14,348 nucleotides of DNA from SCGC-AG-212-J23 sp035649175 (GTDB lineage: Bacteria > Pseudomonadota > Gammaproteobacteria > Burkholderiales > SG8-39). Of this stretch, positions 6,428 to 12,799 are shown one piece after another. A program made the position numbers and the translations under genes. The stretch covers positions 1 to 14,348 of the forward strand of contig DASRKB010000115.1 in assembly GCA_035649175.1 (NCBI GenBank). Direction: 5' to 3'. Position 1 is the stretch's first letter, and every line of letters starts with the position of its first letter. The notes under the pieces were generated by a model. The model was not told the DNA's origin, did not search any database, and saw nothing but the letters and a program-made list of their open reading frames with translations.

Positions 6428-6879
6428 TCGCGCTCGTCCAGCGCGTCGACGAGGCTTCGGTCTCGTCCGGCGTCGAGCTGCTCGGCGCGATCGGCCCCGG
6501 CATCCTTGCGCTGATCGGCGTGGAGCGCGGCGACGGCGAGGCGGAAGCCCGCCGGCTCGCGGAGAAGGTCGTTTCCTACCGCCTGTTCTCCGACGCCGCG
6601 GGGAAGATGAATCTCTCGCTCAAGGACACCGGCGGCGCGCTCCTCGCCGTGCCGCAGTTCACCCTCGCCGCCGATACCGACAGCGGCCTGCGACCCAGCT
6701 TCTCGAGCGCCGCGCCTCCTCAGGAGGGAGAAAGGCTTTTCGCTCTATTTCGGAAAGAAGCAGGAGGATTGATCGAAAAAACCGCGAGCGGCCGCTTCGG
6801 GGCCGACATGAAGGTCAGGCTCGTGAACGACGGGCCGGTGACTTTCTGGCTGCGGGTGGCGCCGAGTCGACCGTCCTGA
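6424..6879 (+). CDS. dtd: D-aminoacyl-tRNA deacylase
   Basis: 151 residues, close to the usual 145. Dtd removes D-amino acids (and glycine mischarged on tRNA-Ala) from tRNAs in the cytoplasm. Family features are the start IALVQRVDEASV, the GIGPGILALIGV-like loop (residues 22-33), YRLFSD and GKMNLSL, then the active-site strand PQFTLAADT (77-85) and the NDGPVTFWL end, in which Gly137-Pro138 is the chirality-checking Gly-cisPro pair. The first residue of the classic SQFTL motif is Pro77 here. The start is GTG at 6424, overlapping the YdcH stop (GTGA). The C-terminus has an extra tail (RVAPSRPS) that overlaps the antisense cupin gene by 65 bp. Confidence 0.95.
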   Translation: MIALVQRVDEASVSSGVELLGAIGPGILALIGVERGDGEAEARRLAEKVVSYRLFSDAAGKMNLSLKDTGGALLAVPQFTLAADTDSGLRPSFSSAAPPQEGERLFALFRKEAGGLIEKTASGRFGADMKVRLVNDGPVTFWLRVAPSRPS

Positions 6880-7228
6880 ACTTCGCCGGCGCGACGACCT
6901 CGATCATCTCGAGGTCCTTCGAGTGCGCGAGCTCGCGGTGGCGGATGCGCGGCGGCTGGTAGAAGCAGCTTCCCGCCTTCATTCTCACCTTGCCGATGCC
7001 CTCGTACTCGAAGAGCACCCAGCCCTTCAGCACGTACACGAACTGCACGTTCACGTCGTGGCGATGCCATTCGCCGTGCGGCGCCTTGCCCGGCCGGGCG
7101 CGGATGACGTGCGCCACGACTTTGCCGCGCGTGGCCATCTCGATTCCCAGGTCACGGTACTCGAAGTAGCCTCGCAGGCCGCGGCGCGAGAACCGGGATC
7201 CCTTGAGGTGGCTGACGTGGAACGGCAT
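6815..7228 (-). CDS. Cupin domain-containing protein
   Basis: 137 residues with a single cupin barrel. Metal-binding cupin motif 1 appears as EWHRHDVNVQFVYVLKG (His-x-His near residues 55-57), and motif 2 as GSCFYQPPRIRHREL with a further His. The N-terminus (about residues 1-45) resembles a short beta extension before the barrel. The last 20 or so residues are Ala/Arg-rich and probably disordered. The family covers dioxygenases, isomerases and sugar-binding regulators, so the reaction cannot be assigned. The ATG at 7228 starts just below a perfect 14-bp inverted repeat shared with the divergent phosphotransferase gene. The 3' end overlaps dtd by 65 bp on the opposite strand, where the disordered tail is encoded. 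Confidence 0.82.
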   Translation of the reverse strand: MPFHVSHLKGSRFSRRGLRGYFEYRDLGIEMATRGKVVAHVIRARPGKAPHGEWHRHDVNVQFVYVLKGWVLFEYEGIGKVRMKAGSCFYQPPRIRHRELAHSKDLEMIEVVAPAKFRTVDSAPPAARKSPARRSRA

Positions 7229-7235
7229 GGCTCGG

Positions 7236-7249
7236 CCGATTCTAATCGG
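7236..7249. promoter_or_regulatory. Inverted repeat CCGATT-CT-AATCGG between divergent genes
   Basis: Perfect 6-bp arms (7236-7241 and 7244-7249) separated by CT lie in the 38-bp gap between the divergent cupin and phosphotransferase genes. On the minus strand the centre reads TAGAAT, five of six bases of a -10 box, about 12 nt before the cupin ATG. The position suits an operator for a dimeric regulator, but no regulator gene lies nearby and a 14-bp repeat can occur by chance. Confidence 0.4.
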
Positions 7250-7266
7250 TGTAAGCTTTTTCCGGG

Positions 7267-8322
7267 ATGTTCGATCAGTTCATCGGCACCAAGCCCGTCG
7301 AGGAAAGGCACCGGATCGATGTCGGTGCTTTGCAGGCGTTCCTGGGCTTCGCCATTTCCCGAGTGGAGCAATTCAAAGGTGGCCAGTCCAATCCGACCTA
7401 TCGCCTCACCGCGGTGGACGGGAAGCGCTATGTCCTGAGGCGCAAGCCGCCGGGGAAGCTGCTGCCGTCGGCGCACGCGGTGGATCGCGAGTTCAAGGTC
7501 ATCAGTGCTTTGCATCCCACGGGATTTCCGGTGGCCAGGCCGGTGGTCCTCTGCGAGGACGAGAGCGTGATCGGCACCGCGTTCTACGTCATGGACTATG
7601 TCGAGGGACGCGTGCTCTGGGACCAGAGCCTGCCCGGCGTGTCGAAGGCCGAGCGCTTCGCGATCTGGGACGAGATGAACCGGGTGATCGCCAATCTGCA
7701 CACGATCGACTACCGGGCGGTAGGGCTCGAGGATTTCGGCAAGCCCGGCAACTACATCGCGCGACAGGTGGCACGCTGGAGCAAGCAGTACCGCGCCTCC
7801 GAGACCGAGCGCGTCGAGGCGATGGACAACCTCATCGCCTGGCTGCCGGAGAACATTCCCCCGGAGACCGGCACGGCGGTGGTGCACGGCGACTTCCGGC
7901 TCGACAACGCGATCTACCACCCGAGCGAGCCGCGCATCCTCGCCGTGCTCGACTGGGAGCTCTCCACCCTCGGCGACCCGCTCGCCGACTTCGCCTACCA
8001 CTGCATGAGCTGGCACATCCCGCCGGGGCAGTTCCGCGGCATCGCCGGCCTCGAGCTCGAGGCGCTTGGGATCCCGAGCGAGGCGCAGTACGTGAAGCGC
8101 TACTGCGAGAGGACCGGCCGGGAGGGCATCGACCCCTCGCAGTGGGACTTCTACCTCGCGTATAACCTGTTTCGCATCGCCGCCATCCTGCAGGGCATCC
8201 TGAAGCGGGTGGTGGACGGCACCGCCGCTTCGGCGCATGCGCCCGATGCGGGATCCCGAGCGAAGCCGATGGCCGAGCTCGGCTGGCAGCAGGTGGAAAA
8301 AATCCTGAGGAGAGCCGCGTGA
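7267..8322 (+). CDS. APH-family phosphotransferase (ACAD10/11 kinase-domain type, LvaA-like)
   Basis: 351 residues with an aminoglycoside-phosphotransferase-like kinase fold. The nucleotide loop is GGQSNPTYRL (38-47), the ATP-binding lysine is Lys60 in YVLRRKPPG, the catalytic loop is HGDFRLDN (207-214, Asp209 as base), and the metal-binding motif is LDWELSTLGDPLADFAYH (Asp229). The LRRKPPGKLLPSAHAVDREF and CEDESVIGTAFYVMDYVEGR stretches are typical of the branch linked to acyl-CoA dehydrogenases rather than antibiotic kinases. In ACAD10/ACAD11 and the Pseudomonas lva pathway this kinase phosphorylates the 4-hydroxyl of 4-hydroxyacyl-CoA. Its TGA overlaps the GTG of the acyl-CoA dehydrogenase by 4 bp, and the dehydrogenase ribosome site lies inside this gene, so the pair is an operon. 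Substrate chain length is unknown. Confidence 0.92.
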   Translation: MFDQFIGTKPVEERHRIDVGALQAFLGFAISRVEQFKGGQSNPTYRLTAVDGKRYVLRRKPPGKLLPSAHAVDREFKVISALHPTGFPVARPVVLCEDESVIGTAFYVMDYVEGRVLWDQSLPGVSKAERFAIWDEMNRVIANLHTIDYRAVGLEDFGKPGNYIARQVARWSKQYRASETERVEAMDNLIAWLPENIPPETGTAVVHGDFRLDNAIYHPSEPRILAVLDWELSTLGDPLADFAYHCMSWHIPPGQFRGIAGLELEALGIPSEAQYVKRYCERTGREGIDPSQWDFYLAYNLFRIAAILQGILKRVVDGTAASAHAPDAGSRAKPMAELGWQQVEKILRRAA

Positions 8323-9554
8323 ATTTCGATTACAGCCCCAAGGTGCAGGAGCTGCGCAAGCAGCTGCTCGCTTTCATGGCCGAGCACGTCTATCCGAACG
8401 AGCGCAAGTGGACCGAGCACGTGACGAGCGAGCGGCGCTGGGAGCCGGTGCCGGTCATCGAGGAGCTCAAGCCCAAGGCGAGGACGGCGGGGTTGTGGAA
8501 CCTGTGGCGGCCCAAGACGCACGGCGGCACGCTCACAAACCTCGAGTACGCGCCCCTCTGCGAGATCATGGGCCGCGTCGGCTGGGCGCCGGAGGTGTTC
8601 AATTGCTCCGCGCCCGATACCGGCAACATGGAGACGATCCTCAAGTACGGCACGCCTGAGCAGATCAGGCAGTGGGCGGAGCCGCTGCTCGAGGGGAGGA
8701 TCCGCTCGGCCTTCCTCATGACCGAGCCGGCCGTTGCCTCCTCGGATGCGACAAACATCCAGACGCGCATCAAGCGGGAGGGCGATCAGTACGTCATCAA
8801 CGGCGTGAAGTGGTGGTCGAGCGGCGCCGGCGACCCGCGCTGCAGGATCTACATCGTGATGGGAAAGACCGACCCGGACAACGCCTCGCGCCACAGCCAG
8901 CAGTCGATGGTGCTGGTGCCGGCGGACACCCCGGGCATCAAGATCCTGCGCCACCTGCCCGTGTTCGGCTACGACGACGCGCCGCACGGCCACATGGAGA
9001 TCGCGTTGCACGACGTGCGCGTGCCGACCTCCAACGTGCTGCTCGGCGAAGGGCGCGGCTTCGAGATCGCGCAGGGGCGCCTCGGGCCCGGGCGCATCCA
9101 CCATTGCATGCGCCTCATCGGGCAGGCGGAGCGCGCGCTGGAAAAGATGTGCCGCCGGGCGACGCAGCGTGTCGCCTTCGGCCGGCCGGTCGCGGAACAG
9201 GGCGTGACCCGCGAGCGCATAGCAGAGTCGCGCATCCTCATCGACGCGGCGCGCTACCTGGTGCTGGCGGCAGCCTGGAAGATGGACACCGCGGGCAACA
9301 AAGCGGCGAAGAAGGAGATCGCCATGATCAAGGTGTTCGCGCCGAACGTCGCCTGCAAGGTGATCGACTGGGCGATGCAGGTGCACGGCGGCGGCGGCGT
9401 GTCCGAGGACTTCGGGCTCGCGCAGGCGTACGCGCACGCGAGGACCCTGCGCTTCGCCGACGGGCCCGATGAAGTGCACCGCAACCAGATCGGCAAGCTC
9501 GAGATCGGGGAGCAGACCTCGCTCGCCGACGCGCTCGCGACCAAGAAGCGTTGA
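8319..9554 (+). CDS. Acyl-CoA dehydrogenase, ACAD10/11 (LvaC-like) branch
   Basis: 411 residues, a full-length FAD-dependent acyl-CoA dehydrogenase. It shows the N-terminal helical domain, the FAD/substrate strand AFLMTEPAVASSDATNIQ, INGVKWWSSGAGDPRC typical of the ACAD10/11 branch, RVAFGRPVAEQGV, the QVHGGGGVSEDFGLAQAYAHAR cofactor segment and the closing FADGPDEVHRNQI. Where medium-chain enzymes have the catalytic Glu (YEGT), this one has Asp381 in ADGPDEVH, as is usual in this branch. With the kinase encoded just upstream, it probably handles the phosphorylated 4-hydroxyacyl-CoA, removing phosphate to give an unsaturated acyl-CoA for beta-oxidation. The GTG start has a good AGGAG (8308-8312) six bases upstream, inside the kinase gene. 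Confidence 0.94.
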   Translation: MNFDYSPKVQELRKQLLAFMAEHVYPNERKWTEHVTSERRWEPVPVIEELKPKARTAGLWNLWRPKTHGGTLTNLEYAPLCEIMGRVGWAPEVFNCSAPDTGNMETILKYGTPEQIRQWAEPLLEGRIRSAFLMTEPAVASSDATNIQTRIKREGDQYVINGVKWWSSGAGDPRCRIYIVMGKTDPDNASRHSQQSMVLVPADTPGIKILRHLPVFGYDDAPHGHMEIALHDVRVPTSNVLLGEGRGFEIAQGRLGPGRIHHCMRLIGQAERALEKMCRRATQRVAFGRPVAEQGVTRERIAESRILIDAARYLVLAAAWKMDTAGNKAAKKEIAMIKVFAPNVACKVIDWAMQVHGGGGVSEDFGLAQAYAHARTLRFADGPDEVHRNQIGKLEIGEQTSLADALATKKR

Positions 9555-9555
9555 T

Positions 9556-9589
9556 GCGCGGTGCAAGCGATCCGCGCCTGGCAGCGCGG
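9556..9589. terminator. Hairpin(s) between convergent genes, no U-tract
   Basis: The 36-bp gap between the converging acyl-CoA dehydrogenase and HAD genes holds GCGCGG (9556-9561), CCGCGC (9572-9577) and GCGCGG (9584-9589). The middle arm can pair with either flank: 6-bp stems with a 10-nt loop on the left or a 6-nt loop on the right. Position and symmetry suit a bidirectional transcript end, but no T-run follows, so intrinsic termination would be weak. Confidence 0.4.
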
Positions 9590-9590
9590 C

Positions 9591-10199
9591 TCACCCGTGC
9601 GCGTGATCCAGCAATAGCGCCGAGAGCGCCGCGGGCGTCGTGACCCGATGGGCGATGAGCCCCGCGCGGCGCGCTCCGGCGACGTTCTCCTCCAGATCGT
9701 CGAAGAACGCGAGCCGCGCGGGCGGCACGCCGGCGAGCTCGGCGAGGCGCGCGAAGGCCTCCGGCTCGGGCTTGCGCCGGCCGATGTCGCAGGAGGTCAC
9801 GATGCCGGTGAAATGCGAGAGCAGCGCGCCGTACCTCGGCCGGAAGTGCGCGACATGCGCCGGGTTGGTGTTCGAGAAAACATAAAGCGGCCAGCAGCGT
9901 GCGATCCGGCGCACGAGCGTCTCGATGCCGGGCAGCGGCTCGCCGAAGATGGCGTTCCAACCTGCGAGCATGTCCTCGTCGGAAATGTCGAGCTCGAGGT
10001 TCTTCCTCAGCGAGGCGAAATACCGGGGTGCGTCGATCTCGCCCCGCTCATGGGCGTGGTACGCGTCATCGAGCGAGAATCTTTCGCCGAGAACCGAAGG
10101 GGAAACCCCGGCGGCATGGCCCCACACCGCGAAGGCGCGGCGGAAGTCGACCTCGACCAGCACGTTGCCGAAGTCGACGGCAACCGCGTCAACGTCCAT
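9591..10199 (-). CDS. HAD-superfamily phosphatase (YihX-like, subfamily IA)
   Basis: 202 residues from the ATG at 10199. The sequence tracks E. coli YihX: VDFGNVLVEVDFRRAF (nucleophile Asp9), AYHAHERGEI, VFSNTNPAH (motif II, Ser109), GRRKPEPEAF (motif III, Lys143) and FFDDLEENVAGA (motif IV, Asp167-Asp168). As in YihX, the second Asp of the usual DxD motif is replaced (DFGN). YihX acts on glucose 1-phosphate; many relatives are broad sugar-phosphate or FMN phosphatases. The ATG lies inside the end of the kynureninase-like gene (11-bp overlap), so it is the third gene of the tryptophan operon. No role in tryptophan breakdown is known for this family, so the link may be only positional. An upstream in-frame extension is antisense-like and was left out. 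Confidence 0.9.
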   Translation of the reverse strand: MDVDAVAVDFGNVLVEVDFRRAFAVWGHAAGVSPSVLGERFSLDDAYHAHERGEIDAPRYFASLRKNLELDISDEDMLAGWNAIFGEPLPGIETLVRRIARCWPLYVFSNTNPAHVAHFRPRYGALLSHFTGIVTSCDIGRRKPEPEAFARLAELAGVPPARLAFFDDLEENVAGARRAGLIAHRVTTPAALSALLLDHAHG

Positions 10200-11325
10200 C
10201 GAGCGCCGCGCCGATGAGCTTCGCGGCGCGCTCGAGCTCCTCGTCGGTGTTGAGGATGTCGGCGCCGATGCGCAGGTGCTCCCCGCGCGCGTCGACGACC
10301 ACACCCCGCGTCCTCAGGCGCTCGGCAGCGGCGACCGCGTGGTCGCTGCGCGCGGTGAGGAAGGCGCCGAAGTCCTCGCCCACGCCGGCGCTCTCCACGC
10401 CGCTCGCAAAGAGGAAGTCGGCGAGGCGCTTTTTCTGCTCCAGGTTGTGCGCGCGCAGGTTCTCCACCCCGGCCCACAGCACGAATTCCAGCCCCGCGAG
10501 CGCCTGCGCCGGCTGCAGCACGGGCGGCGTCGACTCGAGCCAGGCGTCGCCGCCGCGGCCGTATTCCGGCGGCTCCGGGCGCTGGTAGGAGAACACGTCC
10601 TTCTTCGCGAACCAGCCGGTGTCGAGCGTGCGCATGGTCTCGGCGAGGCCGGGACGGACGTAGAGCCAGCACGCGCCCGGGCCGCCGCGCAGGTACTTGT
10701 AGGAGCCGCCGATCGCGAAATCGGCCTCGAGCGCCGAGAGGTCGAGCGGCATCACGCCGGCGTGATGGTAGACGTCGAGCAGCACCAGCGCGCCGGCGGC
10801 GTGCGCCGCCTTGACCAGCTTCGCGACCCCGGGCACGACCTCGCCGGTGCGGAACATGACGGTGGAGAGCACGACGAGCGTCGCGCCGGCCGGCGAGATC
10901 TGCCTCCAGGGGACGATGCGCAGGTCGATGCGCCCCCGCTCGCGATACACGCGCAGGATGAAGTCGATGGAGTCGAACTCCCCGTCGCTCGTCACCACGC
11001 GCGGCTTGCCCGGCAGCGCGTTCAGCACCGCGCGCAGACCCTGGCCGGCGCTCGTCTTGGGGACGATGCAATCGGCACGCGCTGCGCCAACGAGCTTTGC
11101 TGTCAACGAGCGGAATTTCTCCCGGAGAGAAAGCCAATACTGCCAGGCACCGTCCATGTCCCGGTACCAGACGTCTACCGCGCCGCGCACATCGTCGGCC
11201 ATGCGGTCGGGCGGGCGGCCGAGCGAGTGGTTCGCGAGATAGATGCCTTCGGGGGCCGTGACGCGCGAGAAGCGCGGCAGCACCTCGCGGCGGATCCGCG
11301 CCTCAGTGAATCTCGGTGCGGACAT
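10189..11325 (-). CDS. Kynureninase-like PLP enzyme (aminotransferase class V fold)
   Basis: 378 residues, somewhat shorter than typical kynureninase (about 416). PLP features are the Schiff-base Lys210 in GGSYKYLRGGPG, Asp184 in LLDVYHHAG, and a C-terminal LRIGADIL carrying the carboxylate-binding Arg. Kynureninase-type landmarks include YLANHSLGRPP (compare YLDGNSLG), TGWF, and STPPVLQPAQALAGLEF (compare GTxPI). Differences are notable: YKYLNGGPG is YKYLRGGPG, DLAHSAG is DVYHHAG, and the substrate-side NFPTD motif reads EFDSID. It lies directly after tryptophan 2,3-dioxygenase with a 23-bp overlap, so a role in cleaving kynurenine to anthranilate and alanine is likely. The altered pocket leaves room for another substrate. 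No kynurenine formamidase gene is in the window. Confidence 0.8.
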   Translation of the reverse strand: MSAPRFTEARIRREVLPRFSRVTAPEGIYLANHSLGRPPDRMADDVRGAVDVWYRDMDGAWQYWLSLREKFRSLTAKLVGAARADCIVPKTSAGQGLRAVLNALPGKPRVVTSDGEFDSIDFILRVYRERGRIDLRIVPWRQISPAGATLVVLSTVMFRTGEVVPGVAKLVKAAHAAGALVLLDVYHHAGVMPLDLSALEADFAIGGSYKYLRGGPGACWLYVRPGLAETMRTLDTGWFAKKDVFSYQRPEPPEYGRGGDAWLESTPPVLQPAQALAGLEFVLWAGVENLRAHNLEQKKRLADFLFASGVESAGVGEDFGAFLTARSDHAVAAAERLRTRGVVVDARGEHLRIGADILNTDEELERAAKLIGAALDGR

Positions 11326-12127
11326 CGATGAGCTCGGGGAAGAGCGCCGCCTCCAGGGTCTTCCTCAGGAAGGCGACGCCGGCAGTGCCGCCTGTGCCGG
11401 GCTTGAAGCCGATGATGCGCTCCACCGTCTTCACATGGCGGAAGCGCCAGAGCTGGAAGTTCTCCTCGACATCGACCAGCTTTTCGCACATGTCGTACGC
11501 ATCCCAATAGGTCTTGGGATCGGAATAGATCGTCTTCAGGACCCGCGTGACGCCCGCATGCCTCTCATAGGGCTGCGACCAGTCGCGCTCGACCCGCTCG
11601 GGAGGCACCGGCATGCCCCGGCGCGCGAGGTGGCGCAGGAACTCGTCGTACAGGCTCGGTGATTCGAGCAGGCGCTCGAGCCGCGCGTGGACCTGCGGGT
11701 CGTGGCGCTGCACCTCGAGCAGGCGCGCGTTCTTCCTGCCCAGGAGGAGCTCGATGGCGCGGAACTGGAACGACTGCAGCCCCGAGGCGGGGCCCAGCAC
11801 GTCGCGGAACTCGACGTACTCCGAGGGCGTCAGCGTTTCCAGCACCGACCACTGCTCGAAGAGCTGGCGCTGCACCTGCTTGACGCGCGCGAGGATCTTG
11901 AAGCAGGGCGCGAGCCGGTCGGCCTTGACGTGCGCGATCGCCGCCTCGAGCTCGTGGATCATCAGCTTCATCCAGAGCTCCGAGACCTGGTGCTGCACGA
12001 TGAAGAGCATCTCGTCGTGGTGCGACGAGCGCGGGCGCTGCGCGCCGAGCAGCTCGCCCAGGCGCAGGTACCCCCCATAGGAGCTCTCCGCGCCGAGCTC
12101 GGTGATGAATCCGGGGTTCTTCTCCAT
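11303..12127 (-). CDS. kynA: Tryptophan 2,3-dioxygenase
   Basis: 274 residues, normal for bacterial TDO (about 280). This cytoplasmic tetrameric haem enzyme opens the indole ring of tryptophan to give N-formylkynurenine, the first step of the kynurenine pathway. Family landmarks are SSYGGYLRLGELLGAQRP, RSSHHDEMLFIVQHQVSELWMKL with the distal His37, EYVEFRDVLGPASGLQSFQFR, and WRFRHVKTVERIIGFKPGTGGTAG with the proximal haem ligand His231. The ATG at 12127 begins MEKNPGFITELG; upstream in-frame codons belong to antisense of the GST gene. Its 3' end overlaps the kynureninase-like gene by 23 bp, forming a tryptophan breakdown operon with it. Only 21 bp separate its start from the divergent GST gene, so its promoter must overlap that gene's. 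Confidence 0.96.
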   Translation of the reverse strand: MEKNPGFITELGAESSYGGYLRLGELLGAQRPRSSHHDEMLFIVQHQVSELWMKLMIHELEAAIAHVKADRLAPCFKILARVKQVQRQLFEQWSVLETLTPSEYVEFRDVLGPASGLQSFQFRAIELLLGRKNARLLEVQRHDPQVHARLERLLESPSLYDEFLRHLARRGMPVPPERVERDWSQPYERHAGVTRVLKTIYSDPKTYWDAYDMCEKLVDVEENFQLWRFRHVKTVERIIGFKPGTGGTAGVAFLRKTLEAALFPELIDVRTEIH

Positions 12128-12148
12128 GGCTTCTATAATGCCACCACC
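12128..12148. promoter_or_regulatory. 21-bp divergent promoter region (kynA / GST) with TATAAT
   Basis: The whole gap between the two divergent start codons is 21 bp. On the plus strand it holds a perfect TATAAT (12134-12139), ten bases before the GST ATG at 12149, which would put the transcript start at about 12146 and make the GST message leaderless or nearly so. On the minus strand the complement offers TATAGA (four of six) at a similar distance from the kynA ATG. No good -35 box is seen at 17 bp on either strand, and neither start has a Shine-Dalgarno sequence. Confidence 0.5.
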
Positions 12149-12799
12149 ATGATAAAGCTCTGCGGCTTCCACATCAGCAACTACCACAACAAGGTGCGCC
12201 TTGCGCTCCTCGAGAAGGGTATCGCCTTCGACGAGGATCCGGAGTGCCGGCCCTCGCAGAAGGACGAGTTCGTCGCGCGCTCGGCGATGGGCAAGGTGCC
12301 GTTCCTCGAGCTCGACAACGGCGAGGTGCTGATCGAGTCGCAGGCGATTTGCGAGTACCTCGAGGACGCCTTCCCGCAGAAGCCGCTGCTGCCCCGGGAT
12401 CCGCTCGCGCGCGCCCGGGTGCGCGAGCTCCTCATCGTCATCGAGATGCACATGGAGCTGGTCGCGCGCCGGCTCTACCCGCAGGCCTTCTTCGGCCGCA
12501 CGGTGAGCGACGAGGTGAAGCAGTCGGTCGAGAAGGACCTCGCCAAGGGCCTGCGGACCTTCCGCCGTCTGGTGAAGTTCGCGCCGTACGTCGCCGGCGC
12601 CGAGCTCACCCTCGCGGATTGCGCTGCGTTCGTGCACCTGCCGCTCGTCTCGCTCACGACGAAGATCATCTACGGCCGCGACGCGCTCGAGGAGATCGCG
12701 CAGGTCAAGCCTTATCTGAAGACGCTCGGGGAGCGCCCGGCGTTCGAGCGCGTGAACCACGACCGCAAGGCGGCGCAGGCGGCGCTCGCCAGGAAGTGA
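12149..12799 (+). CDS. Glutathione S-transferase family protein
   Basis: 216 residues, the normal GST size. The N-terminal thioredoxin-like half has KLCGFHISNYHNKVRLALLEKGI, the GKVPFLELDNGEVLIES cis-Pro and gamma-glutamyl binding segment, and SQAICEYLEDAFP. The helical C-terminal half includes the N-capping-box region ELTLADCAAFVHLP. A Ser/Tyr at the usual catalytic site near residue 10-12 (ISNYHN) could activate glutathione. GSTs of this type detoxify electrophiles or act as isomerases such as maleylacetoacetate isomerase; the substrate cannot be assigned. Divergent from kynA with only 21 bp between starts. Its TGA overlaps the GTG of the MarC gene by 4 bp, so the two are probably one operon. 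Confidence 0.93.
   Translation: MIKLCGFHISNYHNKVRLALLEKGIAFDEDPECRPSQKDEFVARSAMGKVPFLELDNGEVLIESQAICEYLEDAFPQKPLLPRDPLARARVRELLIVIEMHMELVARRLYPQAFFGRTVSDEVKQSVEKDLAKGLRTFRRLVKFAPYVAGAELTLADCAAFVHLPLVSLTTKIIYGRDALEEIAQVKPYLKTLGERPAFERVNHDRKAAQAALARK

Noticed and set aside
7051..8238. 395-codon minus-strand frame over the phosphotransferase and cupin start
   Set aside because: Antisense of the kinase gene with no motif; its last part is the cupin gene in a wrong frame.
7267..8322. Aminoglycoside resistance kinase
   Set aside because: The fold is shared, but the sequence branch and the overlap with an acyl-CoA dehydrogenase gene point to acyl-CoA metabolism.
8151..9566. 471-codon minus-strand frame over the acyl-CoA dehydrogenase
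   Set aside because: Antisense shadow, rich in His, Arg, Ala and Val; the plus-strand dehydrogenase is unmistakable.
9925..11331. 468-codon plus-strand frame over the HAD and kynureninase-like genes
   Set aside because: Antisense shadow of real minus-strand genes with catalytic motifs; no recognisable domain.
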